Below are positions 38,937 through 48,176 of a stretch of 64,000 nucleotides of DNA, piece by piece. Every line of letters starts with the position of its first letter. Positions within the stretch are counted from its first letter, which is position 1. Both the position numbers and the translations under genes were made by a program. Under the pieces are notes generated by a model. It did no database searches and had not been told where the DNA came from. It worked only from the letters and a program-made list of their open reading frames with translations. The stretch comes from an uncultured Odoribacter sp. (GTDB taxonomy: Bacteria; Bacteroidota; Bacteroidia; Bacteroidales; Marinifilaceae): positions 1-64,000 of the forward strand of contig UQJP01000018.1 of NCBI GenBank assembly GCA_900541415.1. The letters are read 5' to 3'.

Positions 38937-40466
38937 TTATTTTCTTGTTTTGTTTTTTCCTCCTGTTGCGTTCCCTACATGGCTCATAGCGCATCGGAAG
39001 CCGATCGTGCTGCTTGACCGCTTCTGATTCATATAGCGGCGGGCCCCCGGATTGAGCCAATAAGCCCGGTCTGCCCAGGATCCTCCTTTATATACACGGG
39101 CTTCGTCGTCGATCAGAGTGGTTATTTCTCCGTCGCTGCCTTTGTAATACATATCGGAAGTTCCTTTGTCGTTTTCTGCGGATTTCCAGTTCACATCCGA
39201 TGAAATTCGCGATTTCAGGTCGCCATCATCGAAGTTTCGGTTATCGGCAGTCCGGTAGTTTTCACGATTGGCCAGTTCCTGGTCGGTTTGATTCCGATAA
39301 CGTAAACGTCCTAAACTGTCTTTTGTTGCAATTTGCCCGTCTTCGGTTTTTTCCAGCGTTTTGAAGACATTACCACGATAGGGGTTAAATTCTGCCATAT
39401 CCTGAAATGAGAGGGGACGATAGACGTCTGCAACCCATTCGCTTACGTTCCCCGCCATGTCGTATAATCCGAAATCGTTCGGCCAGAATGATTTCACCGG
39501 AGCGGTATAGTCCCAGCCGTCGTTGGATGCACCTTCTTTGTCGGCTCCGGCAACTCCCATATAGTCACCTTTGCCTCTGGCGAAGTTTGCCATCATCCGG
39601 CCTCTATTTTTCTTTTCGGCATATCTTACCCACGAGCCGTCCCAGGGATAGATGCGTGTGCTGGAAATGCGTTCTGCTTTGGTGTTACCGATCAATCCGT
39701 AGGCTGCGTATTCCCATTCTGCTTCTGTCGGTAGGCGGTATTCGGGTAAAAGAAGCCCGTCTTCCCATTTCACGGCCCGTCTTTCTTTTTGCAGGCCCTT
39801 GTAGTTTTTATTTACAGATCCGGAATATTGTCCGTTCGTATAGGCTTCGGTGTTGAAGTTGTTTTCGTTTTTCTGGTTTTCCGGGTCGTGTGCCAAAACC
39901 TTTTTATCGATCAGGATTTGTTCGTTTACACGGTCGGTACGCCAGATACAAAATTCGGTGGCTTGTTCCCAGCTGACCCCTACCACCGGATATTCTGCAT
40001 AGGCCGGAAAACGCAGGTAATTTTTCACCATCGGTTCGTTATAGCCCAATTGATCGCGCCATACCAGCGTGTCGGGCAGGGCTTTCCGGTAAACTTCCGG
40101 ATAATCCACGAATACACGTCCCAACCAGGTGAGGTATTCCAGCCAGTCGATGTTTCTTACTTCCGTTTCGTCCATGTAGAAAGAGGCTACCGTTACCCGG
40201 CGGGGTGAGTTATTCCATTCTTTCATCACATCTTCCTGGGTACGTCCCATAACAAAAGTACCTCCGGGGATGAATACAAGCCCCGGTCCTGCCTTCTGGC
40301 TTTTTACGTCTTTGTATTCAATTCCTCCGTTTTTTGTATCGTTGTATGCCCAGCCTGTGGTCGATGATTTTTTCTTTCCGAATATACCTTTGATTTTTTG
40401 ACAGGATGTTGTTGTTAATAATAAAGAACAACAAATACCTAAAACTAAAAATCCATTTTTTCTCAT
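38937..40466 (-). CDS. gldJ: GldJ-like T9SS/gliding lipoprotein (FGE-sulfatase fold)
   Basis: Outer-membrane lipoprotein of the type IX secretion and gliding apparatus, 509 residues. Lipobox TTSC (Cys22) follows a hydrophobic signal. The body is a formylglycine-generating-enzyme-like domain: GPGLVFIPGGTFVMGR (about 60-75), SFYMDETEVRN, YPVVGVSWEQATEFC, YDMAGNVSEWVADVY, and the terminal GGSWADRAYW to IGFRCAM. The N-terminal stretch TGWAYNDTKNGGIEY and the long LVWRDQLGYNEPM insert match GldJ better than GldK. In Flavobacterium, GldJ is needed for T9SS stability, probably by supporting GldK. It fits with the T9SS cargo operon at 15-29 kb. Neighbours are ispF (divergent) and murF. Confidence 0.87.
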   Translation of the reverse strand: MRKNGFLVLGICCSLLLTTTSCQKIKGIFGKKKSSTTGWAYNDTKNGGIEYKDVKSQKAGPGLVFIPGGTFVMGRTQEDVMKEWNNSPRRVTVASFYMDETEVRNIDWLEYLTWLGRVFVDYPEVYRKALPDTLVWRDQLGYNEPMVKNYLRFPAYAEYPVVGVSWEQATEFCIWRTDRVNEQILIDKKVLAHDPENQKNENNFNTEAYTNGQYSGSVNKNYKGLQKERRAVKWEDGLLLPEYRLPTEAEWEYAAYGLIGNTKAERISSTRIYPWDGSWVRYAEKKNRGRMMANFARGKGDYMGVAGADKEGASNDGWDYTAPVKSFWPNDFGLYDMAGNVSEWVADVYRPLSFQDMAEFNPYRGNVFKTLEKTEDGQIATKDSLGRLRYRNQTDQELANRENYRTADNRNFDDGDLKSRISSDVNWKSAENDKGTSDMYYKGSDGEITTLIDDEARVYKGGSWADRAYWLNPGARRYMNQKRSSSTIGFRCAMSHVGNATGGKNKTRK

Positions 40467-40537
40467 GAGTGGAGTCTTTTTAGTTACTTATTTTTAATAA
40501 AAAATTGGGTTTAATCACACATGTCGCAATTAATCCA

Positions 40538-40567
40538 CAAATATAGATAAATAATATTTCCAGCAAA
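40538..40567 (-). promoter_or_regulatory. Promoter of gldJ
   Basis: Read on the minus strand: TTTG (40564-40567), 18 bases, then TATATTTG (40538-40545), about 72 bases upstream of the gldJ start. One base shorter than the 19-base spacing seen in the other promoters here. Confidence 0.65.
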
Positions 40568-40728
40568 AACAAAATGATTGTAATTTTTTTCGAAAAACTG
40601 TGATAGAGTAAGTTTTAACGTTTTGAACTTGTTTTATTTCTCCTGTCGGTAACAGGGTGTGTTCTTTATTTGTAATTTCGTGGCAGTAAAACGAGTGTTT
40701 GAGAAAATATATAATAATACGGATTTAT

Positions 40729-41208
40729 ATGAAGATAAAAACAGGTATAGGAATAGACGTTCATCGTCTGGAATCCGGCAGGGAATTCTGGTTGGGAGGA
40801 ATTAAGATCGATCATGACAAAGGTTGTGTTGCCCATTCGGACGGTGATGTGTTGATACACGCTATTTGTGACGCGCTTTTAGGGGCAGCGGGTATGGGGG
40901 ATATAGGTTTGCATTTCCCGGACACTTCCCCGGCGTATAAGGGGATAGACAGCAAACTATTACTGCAAAAGACGATGGACTTGTTGAATCATAAAGGTTA
41001 CGCCATTAGCAATGTCGATAGTGTGATTTGTTTGCAACGCCCGAAAATTCGTCCTTTCATTGTGGATATGCAGCATTGCCTTGCTGAAATTATGGGACTG
41101 GAAATGGAAGATATTTCGATAAAAGCGACCACCACGGAACAACTGGGTTTTGAAGGGCGGGAAGAAGGTGTTTCGGCCTACGCAACGGTGCTGTTGTATA
41201 AGCTTTAA
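40729..41208 (+). CDS. ispF: 2-C-methyl-D-erythritol 2,4-cyclodiphosphate synthase
   Basis: Fifth step of the MEP isoprenoid pathway: forms the cyclic diphosphate from CDP-methylerythritol phosphate, cytosolic trimer with zinc. The ATG at 40729 gives 159 residues, the family norm; the longer frame from 40699 adds a non-conserved decapeptide. Motifs: GIDVHRLE (zinc ligands Asp and His), AHSDGDVLIHAICDALLGA (third zinc ligand), DIGLHFPDT, and TTTEQLGFEGREEG (substrate loop). Divergent from gldJ. In Porphyromonas, ispF sits next to the T9SS genes porU/porV, so its vicinity to a T9SS gene may be conserved. Confidence 0.96.
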   Translation: MKIKTGIGIDVHRLESGREFWLGGIKIDHDKGCVAHSDGDVLIHAICDALLGAAGMGDIGLHFPDTSPAYKGIDSKLLLQKTMDLLNHKGYAISNVDSVICLQRPKIRPFIVDMQHCLAEIMGLEMEDISIKATTTEQLGFEGREEGVSAYATVLLYKL

Positions 41209-41349
41209 GGAATGATCTGGACAGTCCGGTTGTCGGTGTTGCCGGGGTGTTTCCTGTGGAGGGAGCCGAAGATGTACCGGAATGTGAAGTCCGGGACGGT
41301 GGGAGAAGTTATTCCGGTTGTCGGAAAGAGTTAAATTCAGACGTAAACA

Positions 41350-41382
41350 ATACACCCCGATGTTCAAAACATCGGGGTGTAT
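41350..41382. terminator. Bidirectional terminator between ispF and C1 peptidase
   Basis: Perfect 15-bp inverted repeat ATACACCCCGATGTT / AACATCGGGGTGTAT with a 3-base loop and AT-rich flanks, between convergent genes. Confidence 0.85.
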
Positions 41383-41420
41383 TTATTTATAAAGTTCTCT
41401 TCGGAACAGGAGTTTCGGGC

Positions 41421-42800
41421 TTAGTACATATAGTCCCATACCGGTAATTGCACAGGCTTGCTCTTTAAGGCTTGCAGAGCTTTTTCGTTCAGGTATTTTT
41501 TGTGGAGGACAGCCCGGAACATATATTCGTCGAACCATTTGTCGGTGAATGTCAGATAACCGTTATGCCCGCTTTTGTCTCCCCAGCTGTTTTCAAACTC
41601 CCATTTCACGGGTTTGTCGTTTTCATCGGTGTCGCAACCTACGATCGTCATGGCATGGGCAGAGCCGCTCTGACGGGTGAGGATGCGTGCTTTTTTATCC
41701 ATGTCGAGTTTTACGCCCAGTAAAGATTCATAATCGAACATTTCCGGATCGAGGATACCCGTTTCCCGGTTGAATTGTTTTCCCACATCGCAGGAAGCGT
41801 AAAGCGGCTCGTTGTTTTTAATGGAAGCTAATGCCGCCGCTTTCAGGTCTTCGTTCGGAAGATTCAGGTAAGTCCAGTTAATCCCTTCGATGGTGTTTTT
41901 ATAATTCTGTATTTCATACACTTTGTAATATTCCCGGGTAGGATCGTTCATGACCATGATGTAGTTGTCGGGGCTATAATCCGCCGGGGTGATTTCCTTG
42001 TAGAATTGCTGCGGAGTGTAGTTTGCCAATTCTTTAATTTCTCCTTTTTTGGTTTTATACCTCCAGGTAAATTCATGTGGCGGCTCGCCCAGACAGAGGG
42101 CCAGAATCCGGTAAACGTCTTTCAATACATTGTTTTTTTCTGCCCTCAATTCTTTCGCTTTTTTCCCCTGTGCGGCGAGTTCCCGTAGGGTATAACCTCC
42201 CAGTCGGAGTTTTTCATTGATGACTCCCGTCATTTGGGAAGTGTTGTTCGAGTGGGCGGTTTCGGGCATCACTTCCTGCGGCACAACACCGTATTTTTGG
42301 GCTGCGTTGTAGTAAAGATTCCATACTCCTCCGTCGCCTACCGGAGATTTAAAATATTCGGTCACTTCCCGGTCGTCCATCGGGCGGGCAGCCGTAGCGA
42401 TGATATTTTCCAGGAACAGGTTCGATTTTTCGAATATATCCCAGAAATAAAGGTAATTGTGTGAAAAATCGAATTGATTCAGGTTGTATTTTTCCATTAC
42501 TTGCGGACGAAGCACATTCATAGAAGTAAACATCCAGCAACGTCCGGAACTTTGTTGGTTGGTGATGCCTTTGACATTCACCCTGTATTTAAAGAAGTGG
42601 TCGATTTTTCCTTGCAGGTCGCGGTTCAGAGCGTTATCGCGGATGCTTTTGTCATTTGTCAGGATGTTTTGAATCGCTTTCGTGGAAGCATCTTTTTTAA
42701 AACTGCCTTGAATTTCCTGTAAGTCCTTTTCACTTACCGCCTGGGCGAATACGCCGGAACAGGCTAAAATCAATGTAGCTGTTATTAGTTGCTTGATCAT
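41421..42800 (-). CDS. Secreted C1B-family aminopeptidase (bleomycin hydrolase/PepC-like)
   Basis: Papain-fold cysteine peptidase of 459 residues, related to bleomycin hydrolase. Unlike cytosolic family members it has an N-terminal signal peptide (residues 1-20, ending GVFAQ), so it should act in the periplasm or outside. The catalytic triad is visible: Cys88 in QQSSGRCWMF, His in SAHAMTIVG (about 380), and Asn in FENSWGDKSG (about 400). It lies 43 bases downstream of lpdA on the same strand. It could be part of peptide foraging in an amino-acid-fermenting anaerobe. Confidence 0.93.
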   Translation of the reverse strand: MIKQLITATLILACSGVFAQAVSEKDLQEIQGSFKKDASTKAIQNILTNDKSIRDNALNRDLQGKIDHFFKYRVNVKGITNQQSSGRCWMFTSMNVLRPQVMEKYNLNQFDFSHNYLYFWDIFEKSNLFLENIIATAARPMDDREVTEYFKSPVGDGGVWNLYYNAAQKYGVVPQEVMPETAHSNNTSQMTGVINEKLRLGGYTLRELAAQGKKAKELRAEKNNVLKDVYRILALCLGEPPHEFTWRYKTKKGEIKELANYTPQQFYKEITPADYSPDNYIMVMNDPTREYYKVYEIQNYKNTIEGINWTYLNLPNEDLKAAALASIKNNEPLYASCDVGKQFNRETGILDPEMFDYESLLGVKLDMDKKARILTRQSGSAHAMTIVGCDTDENDKPVKWEFENSWGDKSGHNGYLTFTDKWFDEYMFRAVLHKKYLNEKALQALKSKPVQLPVWDYMY

Positions 42801-42843
42801 CTTTATTTAGGTTTTTGAATTAAAAATATACAATAATACCGGA

Positions 42844-44235
42844 TTATAGGTGGATGGCTTCTCCATAGGCGTTGGCCGCCGCTTCCATGACAGCCTCACT
42901 CATCGTGGGGTGAGGATGAATAGTGGTAATCAGATCGTGCCCCGTAACGCCTTTTTTACGCGCCAACACTAATTCGGCAATCATTTCGGTGACGTTGGCT
43001 CCCACCAGATGCGCTCCCAGCAGGGTGTTGTCCTGTGCGTCGAAAATCAGTTTCACAAATCCTTCATTGGCTCCGGCGGCACTGGCTTTGCCCGAAGCCG
43101 TAAACGGGAATTTACCGATTTTGATTTCTTTGCCGCTTTCGATGGCTTTTGCTTCGGTTAACCCTACGGACGCTACTTCGGGAGTGGTGTAGGTGCAACC
43201 CGGAATATTGGTGTAGTCGATGGGGGCGGGATTTAATCCGGCTATATGTTCTATGCAGCAGATGGCTTCTGCCGATGCAACATGGGCCAGTGCAGGTCCG
43301 TGTACGATGTCGCCGATAGCATAAATGCCCTCGATGTTTGTGCGGTAATAGTCGTCCACTTTGATTCTGCCTTTTTCCAATTCCACGCCTGTTTCTTCCA
43401 ATCCGATATTTTCTACATTAGGGGCGATGCCGACGGCAGAGAGAACCATCTCGGCCTCGTAAGTTTCGAGTTCCCCTTTTTTGTTGCGGATATTGATTTT
43501 TAGGAGTTCTCCTGTGGTGTCTATGCTTTCGACTGTGGATTTTACCAGGACTTCTATTCCTGCTTTTTTGAAGGAACGACCTACCTGCCTGGAAACTTCT
43601 TCGTCTTCGAGTGGCAGGATCGTCGGCATAAATTCAACCAAAGTTACTTTTGTGCCGACAGCGTTGTAGAAGTAGGCAAGTTCCGAGCCGATTGCTCCGG
43701 AGCCGACCACTAACAGGGAGGCCGGTTTATGACCGAGCGTCAGGGCCTGGCGATAACCGATGATTCTTTTGCCGTCCTGCGGAATGGCAGGTAATTGACG
43801 GGAACGGGCTCCGGTTGCCAGCACGATGTGTTGTGCATCGTAAGTGGCGGTTTCTCCCGTTTCGGAAGTCACTTCCACTTTTTTGCCCGGCATCAGTTTG
43901 CCTGTACCGCTGATTACGGTGATATTATTTTTCTTGAACAAATATTGAATCCCTTTACTCATTTTATCGGCAACACCCCGGCTGCGTGCTATGATTGCAT
44001 CGAAATCCGGATCGGTCTTTTCGATTTTAATCCCGTAGGCTTCTGCATGTTGTGCATATTCCAGCACTTGTGCTGATTTTAACAGTGATTTGGTGGGAAT
44101 ACAACCCCAGTTCAGGCACACACCGCCTAATTCTGCACGTTCTACCACCGCTACGTTCATGCCCAGTTGTGCTCCCCGTATGGCTGCCACATATCCGCCA
44201 GGTCCGCTACCGATAACGATTAAGTCGTAATTCAT
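42844..44235 (-). CDS. lpdA: Dihydrolipoyl dehydrogenase
   Basis: FAD enzyme that reoxidises dihydrolipoamide with NAD+, the E3 of 2-oxo-acid dehydrogenase or glycine-cleavage complexes. 463 residues, normal length. FAD loop GSGPGGYVAAI at the N terminus, redox disulfide GGVCLNWGCIPTKS, NAD loop VVGSGAIGSELAYF (about 180), GDIVHGPALAHVA, and the C-terminal interface HPHPTMSEA with the catalytic His-Glu pair. No E1, E2 or glycine-cleavage gene is within the window, so the partner complex is unknown. A -7-like motif CAAAGCTA on the minus strand (44280-44287) lies upstream, without a matching -33. Confidence 0.96.
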   Translation of the reverse strand: MNYDLIVIGSGPGGYVAAIRGAQLGMNVAVVERAELGGVCLNWGCIPTKSLLKSAQVLEYAQHAEAYGIKIEKTDPDFDAIIARSRGVADKMSKGIQYLFKKNNITVISGTGKLMPGKKVEVTSETGETATYDAQHIVLATGARSRQLPAIPQDGKRIIGYRQALTLGHKPASLLVVGSGAIGSELAYFYNAVGTKVTLVEFMPTILPLEDEEVSRQVGRSFKKAGIEVLVKSTVESIDTTGELLKINIRNKKGELETYEAEMVLSAVGIAPNVENIGLEETGVELEKGRIKVDDYYRTNIEGIYAIGDIVHGPALAHVASAEAICCIEHIAGLNPAPIDYTNIPGCTYTTPEVASVGLTEAKAIESGKEIKIGKFPFTASGKASAAGANEGFVKLIFDAQDNTLLGAHLVGANVTEMIAELVLARKKGVTGHDLITTIHPHPTMSEAVMEAAANAYGEAIHL

Positions 44236-44565
44236 TATTCAAACGTTTTAGTTATATGTTATTTTTAATCTTTCTGCTACAAAGCTAATCATTTTTTCAA
44301 ATTTTCCCGACATGAAGCATGGCTGGGCAAACAAAACCTTTGTTTGGCTAAGAAATTCAAATTTACAGTTTTAATGCCCGGTGATTTTTCCCGCGTTCTG
44401 GATGGTCTGCTAAATGTCTTTTATAAGGTTTTGGGTAATATCCGTTCCCGCTACCTTAGAGGTGATAGTATAGAGGGGAGATAATCATGGAGTTATTCTC
44501 TAAGTAAACATATTTAGTTTTTAATTCGTTATAAGTGAAAATGGTCGAATATTTAATTTAATGAT
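44236..44565. other. 330-base divergent intergenic region (lpdA / DUF305 gene)
   Basis: No ORF is supported here. It holds a possible lpdA -7 element (44280-44287) and a perfect 8-bp dyad CAAACAAA-ACC-TTTGTTTG at 44328-44346 with no T-tract, which could be an operator or RNA hairpin. The rest is AT-rich and featureless to me. Confidence 0.5.
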
Positions 44566-45315
44566 ATGAAAAAAAACATTCAATTTCTACTTTCTTTGGC
44601 GGTGTTGTTTTTATTCTCCATGCTTGCCTATTCCCAGCAAATGCAGGGCAAGTGCGGCGAGGGATGTGCCTGTGCGCCGAAAGAAGACAATAGTCCGTGT
44701 GCCTGCGGCACAAATAGCTTATGTAGTATGAGTCATGCAACAAATCAGGTCGTTTTTGAAAATGTATTTTTGAAAATGATGGATTCGATGATGGTCGATA
44801 TGAATGCTGTTCCGTTGGACGCATCGGTAGAAGGTAATTTTCTTCGTCAGATGATACCGCACCATCGGGGGGCTGTCGAAATGGCGAAGTATGAGATGGA
44901 TAATGGCACGAATCGCGAGATGATCCAACTGGCCAAAAATATCTTTACCGAACAACAGGGAGAAATTACGAAGATGAATGCCCTGTTGGAGCTCTATCCT
45001 TTCAAACAGGGCGAACAACCCTCCCCGGAGTACAAAAAGGCGATGGATGACGTAATGATGAAGATGATGAAGGACACTCCTTCAGAAAAAGATTTGGAGG
45101 GTAAAAGTATCGATTGCGCCTTTGCCCTGGTGATGCTCCCGCATCATCAGGCCGCCGTGGGTATGGCTAAGGTGCTACTCAAACTCTCGCCGCAGGGACA
45201 GGTGGCGACATACGCCGCTCGTATAGTTTCCGACCAGCAGAAAGAAATTCAACAGATGACCGAATTTGTTAAAAAAATTGTAAATAACCCAATTGACGGG
45301 TCGGGAATCCGGTAG
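44566..45315 (+). CDS. Exported double-DUF305 protein with N-terminal cysteine cluster
   Basis: Exported protein of 249 residues. Signal peptide at 1-23 (ending AYSQ), then six Cys within about 30 residues arranged as CX3CXC, CXC and a single C. Two DUF305 helical units follow, each with its His-His-Met signature: RQMIPHHRGAVEMA (about 98) and VMLPHHQAAVGMA (about 186). DUF305 proteins belong to the ferritin-like/copper-associated group, and some sit in metal-resistance loci. The Met, His and Cys content suggests metal binding, which is inference. It stands alone near the zinc importer operon but convergent to it. Confidence 0.85.
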   Translation: MKKNIQFLLSLAVLFLFSMLAYSQQMQGKCGEGCACAPKEDNSPCACGTNSLCSMSHATNQVVFENVFLKMMDSMMVDMNAVPLDASVEGNFLRQMIPHHRGAVEMAKYEMDNGTNREMIQLAKNIFTEQQGEITKMNALLELYPFKQGEQPSPEYKKAMDDVMMKMMKDTPSEKDLEGKSIDCAFALVMLPHHQAAVGMAKVLLKLSPQGQVATYAARIVSDQQKEIQQMTEFVKKIVNNPIDGSGIR

Positions 45316-45419
45316 GAAAGGAGTGATTTACTTTGTGTCCGGCGTTCTTGAAATAAGGATGGACGACGGAACCACAGGAGGCGTGAAGCAGGATTTTAAG
45401 GGCGTTCGGGCGGGGAAAA

Positions 45420-46229
45420 TTATTCCCGCCGCCTGAGTTTATTAATGCCCCAGCAGATCACAAAAAAGACCAGGAAGCAAATGACGATGGTTGCGCCTGT
45501 GGGAATGTTCAATTCTGCGGCCACGAAAAGTCCCAGCATGGAGCCGATGGTGCTGATGATGGCAGAAGCCACCAATAATTGTTTGAAATTTTTATAGAAC
45601 AGGCTTGCGATGGCCTGGGGGATAGTGAGGTAGGAAATGACCAGGATGATTCCTGCCAGTTTCAGGCACAGTACGATGCACAGGGCGATAATCAGGGTGA
45701 TCGATACATCGATGATGTTTACATGCACGTGGTGGGTTTTGCTGTATTCTTTGTCGAAAGCGATGTAGAATAACGGGCGATAGAACCGGACAAAGAATAG
45801 GATGATCAACAGGCAAAGGACGACCGACATGATGATCTGGTCGCGGGTAACCGTGAGGATATTCCCAAACAGGTAAGACATCAGGTTGGGAGCGTAACCG
45901 GGAGTGAGGTAAATGAACAGGATTCCGATAGCCATACCTGCCGACCAGAAAATACCGATCAGGGAGTCCTCCCGCAGTTTTTTGCTTTCGGCGAGAAAAA
46001 GTATGCCGAGTGCCGACAGGATAGAAAATACCGTGGCTCCGAACATGGGGGATATTCCCAGATAATAGGCTAAGCCCAGGCCGCCGAAAGAGGCATGGGT
46101 GATACCACCGCTGATGAATACCATTCTTTTGGCTACGATGTAAGTGCCCACCAATCCGCAGCTAATACTAATGAGCAGGGTGCTGATCAAGGCATTTTGG
46201 AAAAAGTCGTATTTTAATAGATCGAACAT
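45420..46229 (-). CDS. znuB: Zinc/manganese ABC transporter permease (ZnuB-like)
   Basis: Inner-membrane channel subunit of a metal-ion importer, 269 residues with about 8 predicted helices, of the ABC-3 family. Family features: KRMVFISGGITHASFGGLGLAYYLG near the N terminus and LAGIILVISYLTIPQAIA, which contains the cytosolic coupling helix. Last gene of znuA-znuC-znuB, 62 bases after znuC. Zinc is favoured over manganese because of the His-rich loop in the binding protein. Confidence 0.92.
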   Translation of the reverse strand: MFDLLKYDFFQNALISTLLISISCGLVGTYIVAKRMVFISGGITHASFGGLGLAYYLGISPMFGATVFSILSALGILFLAESKKLREDSLIGIFWSAGMAIGILFIYLTPGYAPNLMSYLFGNILTVTRDQIIMSVVLCLLIILFFVRFYRPLFYIAFDKEYSKTHHVHVNIIDVSITLIIALCIVLCLKLAGIILVISYLTIPQAIASLFYKNFKQLLVASAIISTIGSMLGLFVAAELNIPTGATIVICFLVFFVICWGINKLRRRE

Positions 46230-46291
46230 AAGCGATTTGTAATGATGATGAATGTGTTGAGAAATGAGGACAGTTCAACTGTACCGTGATT

Positions 46292-47047
46292 TTATTGTTC
46301 TGTTTTTCCGGGATGATCGACCAATACCCGGTGGGGTATTTTTCCATGCGTCACCAGTTCCAGCGGACAATTATAGGATTGTAATTGTTCCTCACTGATG
46401 AGGTTGGAGTTGTGGTAATGAAGTTCCCGGTTTACACAGGCAATGGTTTTGACATAAGAACAGATTGTTCCCAGATCATGGGAAACCATAACAATGCTCA
46501 ACGATTTGCTCAAGTCTTTCAGGATGGCATAAAATTCTCTCTCGAAGCTACTGTCCACATAGGTGGTTGGTTCGTCCAGCATCAGTATCCGGGGGGAAGA
46601 GATGATGGCGCGGCAAAGAAATACCCTTTGCATCTGCCCTCCGGAAAGGTCGCCGATCGGGGATTTTTTGTAGGCTCCCATGCCGTATTTGTCGAGTAAT
46701 TCCCAGGCTTTGTGTTTTTCTGCGCGGGTATACGATCGGTATAATCCTTTTTCCGACATTAAGCCCGACAAGACCACTTCGGTGACATTGATCGGGAAAC
46801 GCTGGTCGAAGCGGTTGTTTTGCGGAAGATAGCCGAAGAGGTTTTGTTTCGAAGTGTGGTAAATAATCTCGCCGCTAAACGGTTTAAGCAATCCTAAGAT
46901 CACTTTCAGGAGGGTGGTTTTACCGCCTCCGTTAGGCCCGATGATTCCGATGAAATCGCTTTCGTTGATTTCGAAATTTATGTGTTTCAGTACGGGCTGA
47001 TGGTCATACCCGGCTGTAATATCTTTTAATTCCAGTATTTTATTCAT
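46292..47047 (-). CDS. znuC: Zinc ABC transporter ATP-binding protein (ZnuC-like)
   Basis: ATPase subunit of the metal importer, 251 residues, cytosolic face. Walker A GPNGGGKTTLLK (about residue 36), Q-loop near FGYLPQNNR, signature DLSGGQMQRVFL, Walker B RILMLDEPTTYVD, and the switch His in VMVSHDLG. It lies 27 bases downstream of znuA and is translated from the same transcript. Confidence 0.93.
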   Translation of the reverse strand: MNKILELKDITAGYDHQPVLKHINFEINESDFIGIIGPNGGGKTTLLKVILGLLKPFSGEIIYHTSKQNLFGYLPQNNRFDQRFPINVTEVVLSGLMSEKGLYRSYTRAEKHKAWELLDKYGMGAYKKSPIGDLSGGQMQRVFLCRAIISSPRILMLDEPTTYVDSSFEREFYAILKDLSKSLSIVMVSHDLGTICSYVKTIACVNRELHYHNSNLISEEQLQSYNCPLELVTHGKIPHRVLVDHPGKTEQ

Positions 47048-47074
47048 ATCGGTTTGTGCCGAAAGTAGGGCAAC

Positions 47075-47971
47075 TTAGTTAAGGTTATCGTTGAAAATTT
47101 CGATTAATTGATTCATTTCCGCTGTCCAGTTTTCGTTCAGGGGATCGATAGGAATGACGGTGGCCCCGATTTCTTTGGCAATGGATTTTGCGTTATTGAC
47201 ATCGAATTGGCTTTGTATGAAGATGATGCGAATATCTTTCTCTTTTGCCGAGTCGATAATCTTTTTCAGGTGTGCCGGGTTAGGCTCTTTGCCTTCGTCT
47301 TCTATGGAAATTTGTTCCATGCCATAATCCCGCGCCAGATAGGTCAGCGCCGGATGATAGATTAAAAACGATTTATGCTGTTTCCCGGAAAGAACGCTGT
47401 CCGCTAATGCCCCGACAGAATCGATTTCCGTCAGTAAGCCCTGGTAATTCCGGGTGAATTCTTCCTGTTTTTCCGGGTATTGTTCAGACAGGGTCTTCCA
47501 TACAGTAGAAGCCATTTTCCGGGCATACCGGGGTGAAAGCCAGATGTGCGGGTCTACACCTTCGTGTCCGTCGGCGTGCTCCCCTGCCGGATGGCCGTGA
47601 AGATGCCCGCAACTACCGTCGATCAGTTCAAGCCCTTCCGAATGGTTGATCAGGCGGATGTCTGAACGGTTTGCCAGGACAGGGTATAGGTGTGTCAGTT
47701 CAAAAGGCAGGTAGCCGATGGTGAAACAGAGGTCGCTATCGTATAGTTTTTTTAATTGCTCGGTGCTCAGGTCGCAGGTGGCAGGGCTCATACCCGGAGG
47801 AACCATTACGTTGACTTTTACATAATCTCCGGCAATTTTTTCAACGAAATATTTCTGAGGAAGGATGCTTACGCTTACCGTGCGGGTGTCCGTGTGCTTA
47901 TTCCGGCATGAATACAAGGTGAATAAAAGGGCAGAAAGGAAAAGTAGGATATATAAGTGTTTGTTTTTCAT
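47075..47971 (-). CDS. znuA: Zinc-binding lipoprotein of ABC importer (ZnuA-like)
   Basis: Substrate-binding protein of the importer, 298 residues. Lipoprotein signal with lipobox LYSC (Cys22). The cluster A-I fold is shown by VSILPQKYFVEKIAGDYV, the first metal region with a His-rich loop GHLHGHPAGEHADGHEG (about 125-145) followed by DPHIWLSPRY, a third ligand near FLIYHPALTYLARDY, and IEDEGKEPNPAHLK. A His-rich loop here is typical of zinc-specific members. First gene of the operon, divergent from the asnA leader. I could not identify a Zur operator by eye. Confidence 0.94.
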   Translation of the reverse strand: MKNKHLYILLFLSALLFTLYSCRNKHTDTRTVSVSILPQKYFVEKIAGDYVKVNVMVPPGMSPATCDLSTEQLKKLYDSDLCFTIGYLPFELTHLYPVLANRSDIRLINHSEGLELIDGSCGHLHGHPAGEHADGHEGVDPHIWLSPRYARKMASTVWKTLSEQYPEKQEEFTRNYQGLLTEIDSVGALADSVLSGKQHKSFLIYHPALTYLARDYGMEQISIEDEGKEPNPAHLKKIIDSAKEKDIRIIFIQSQFDVNNAKSIAKEIGATVIPIDPLNENWTAEMNQLIEIFNDNLN

Positions 47972-48123
47972 GCTTTAACAAAAAGTTTATTTGTTGATAT
48001 GCGTTTTATTTAGAATCAGTAAAGATAAGGTAAATAATGTGATTTTACAATGAGGATGATTTAAAATTATTGTTAATGGAAGCAGGGGAAAAAGGTAATT
48101 CTATATTTTTTTTCTTTTTAGCT

Positions 48124-48153
48124 TTTGATTTTTGATTTTCTTGTTTATTTTTG
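48124..48153 (+). promoter_or_regulatory. Promoter of the asnA leader transcript
   Basis: TTTG (48124-48127), 18 bases, then TATTTTTG (48146-48153). Transcription would begin near 48160, about 17 bases before the leader-peptide ATG. Confidence 0.7.
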
Positions 48154-48176
48154 TTGTCATCATTAGCCAAGTGAAT

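Noticed and set aside
38937..40466. Formylglycine-generating enzyme (sulfatase maturation)
   Set aside because: It has the fold but is a lipoprotein with GldJ-specific N-terminal and insert sequences, and there is no sulfatase nearby.
41247..41447. Small plus-strand ORF after ispF
   Set aside because: It runs through the bidirectional terminator hairpin, and its composition looks random.
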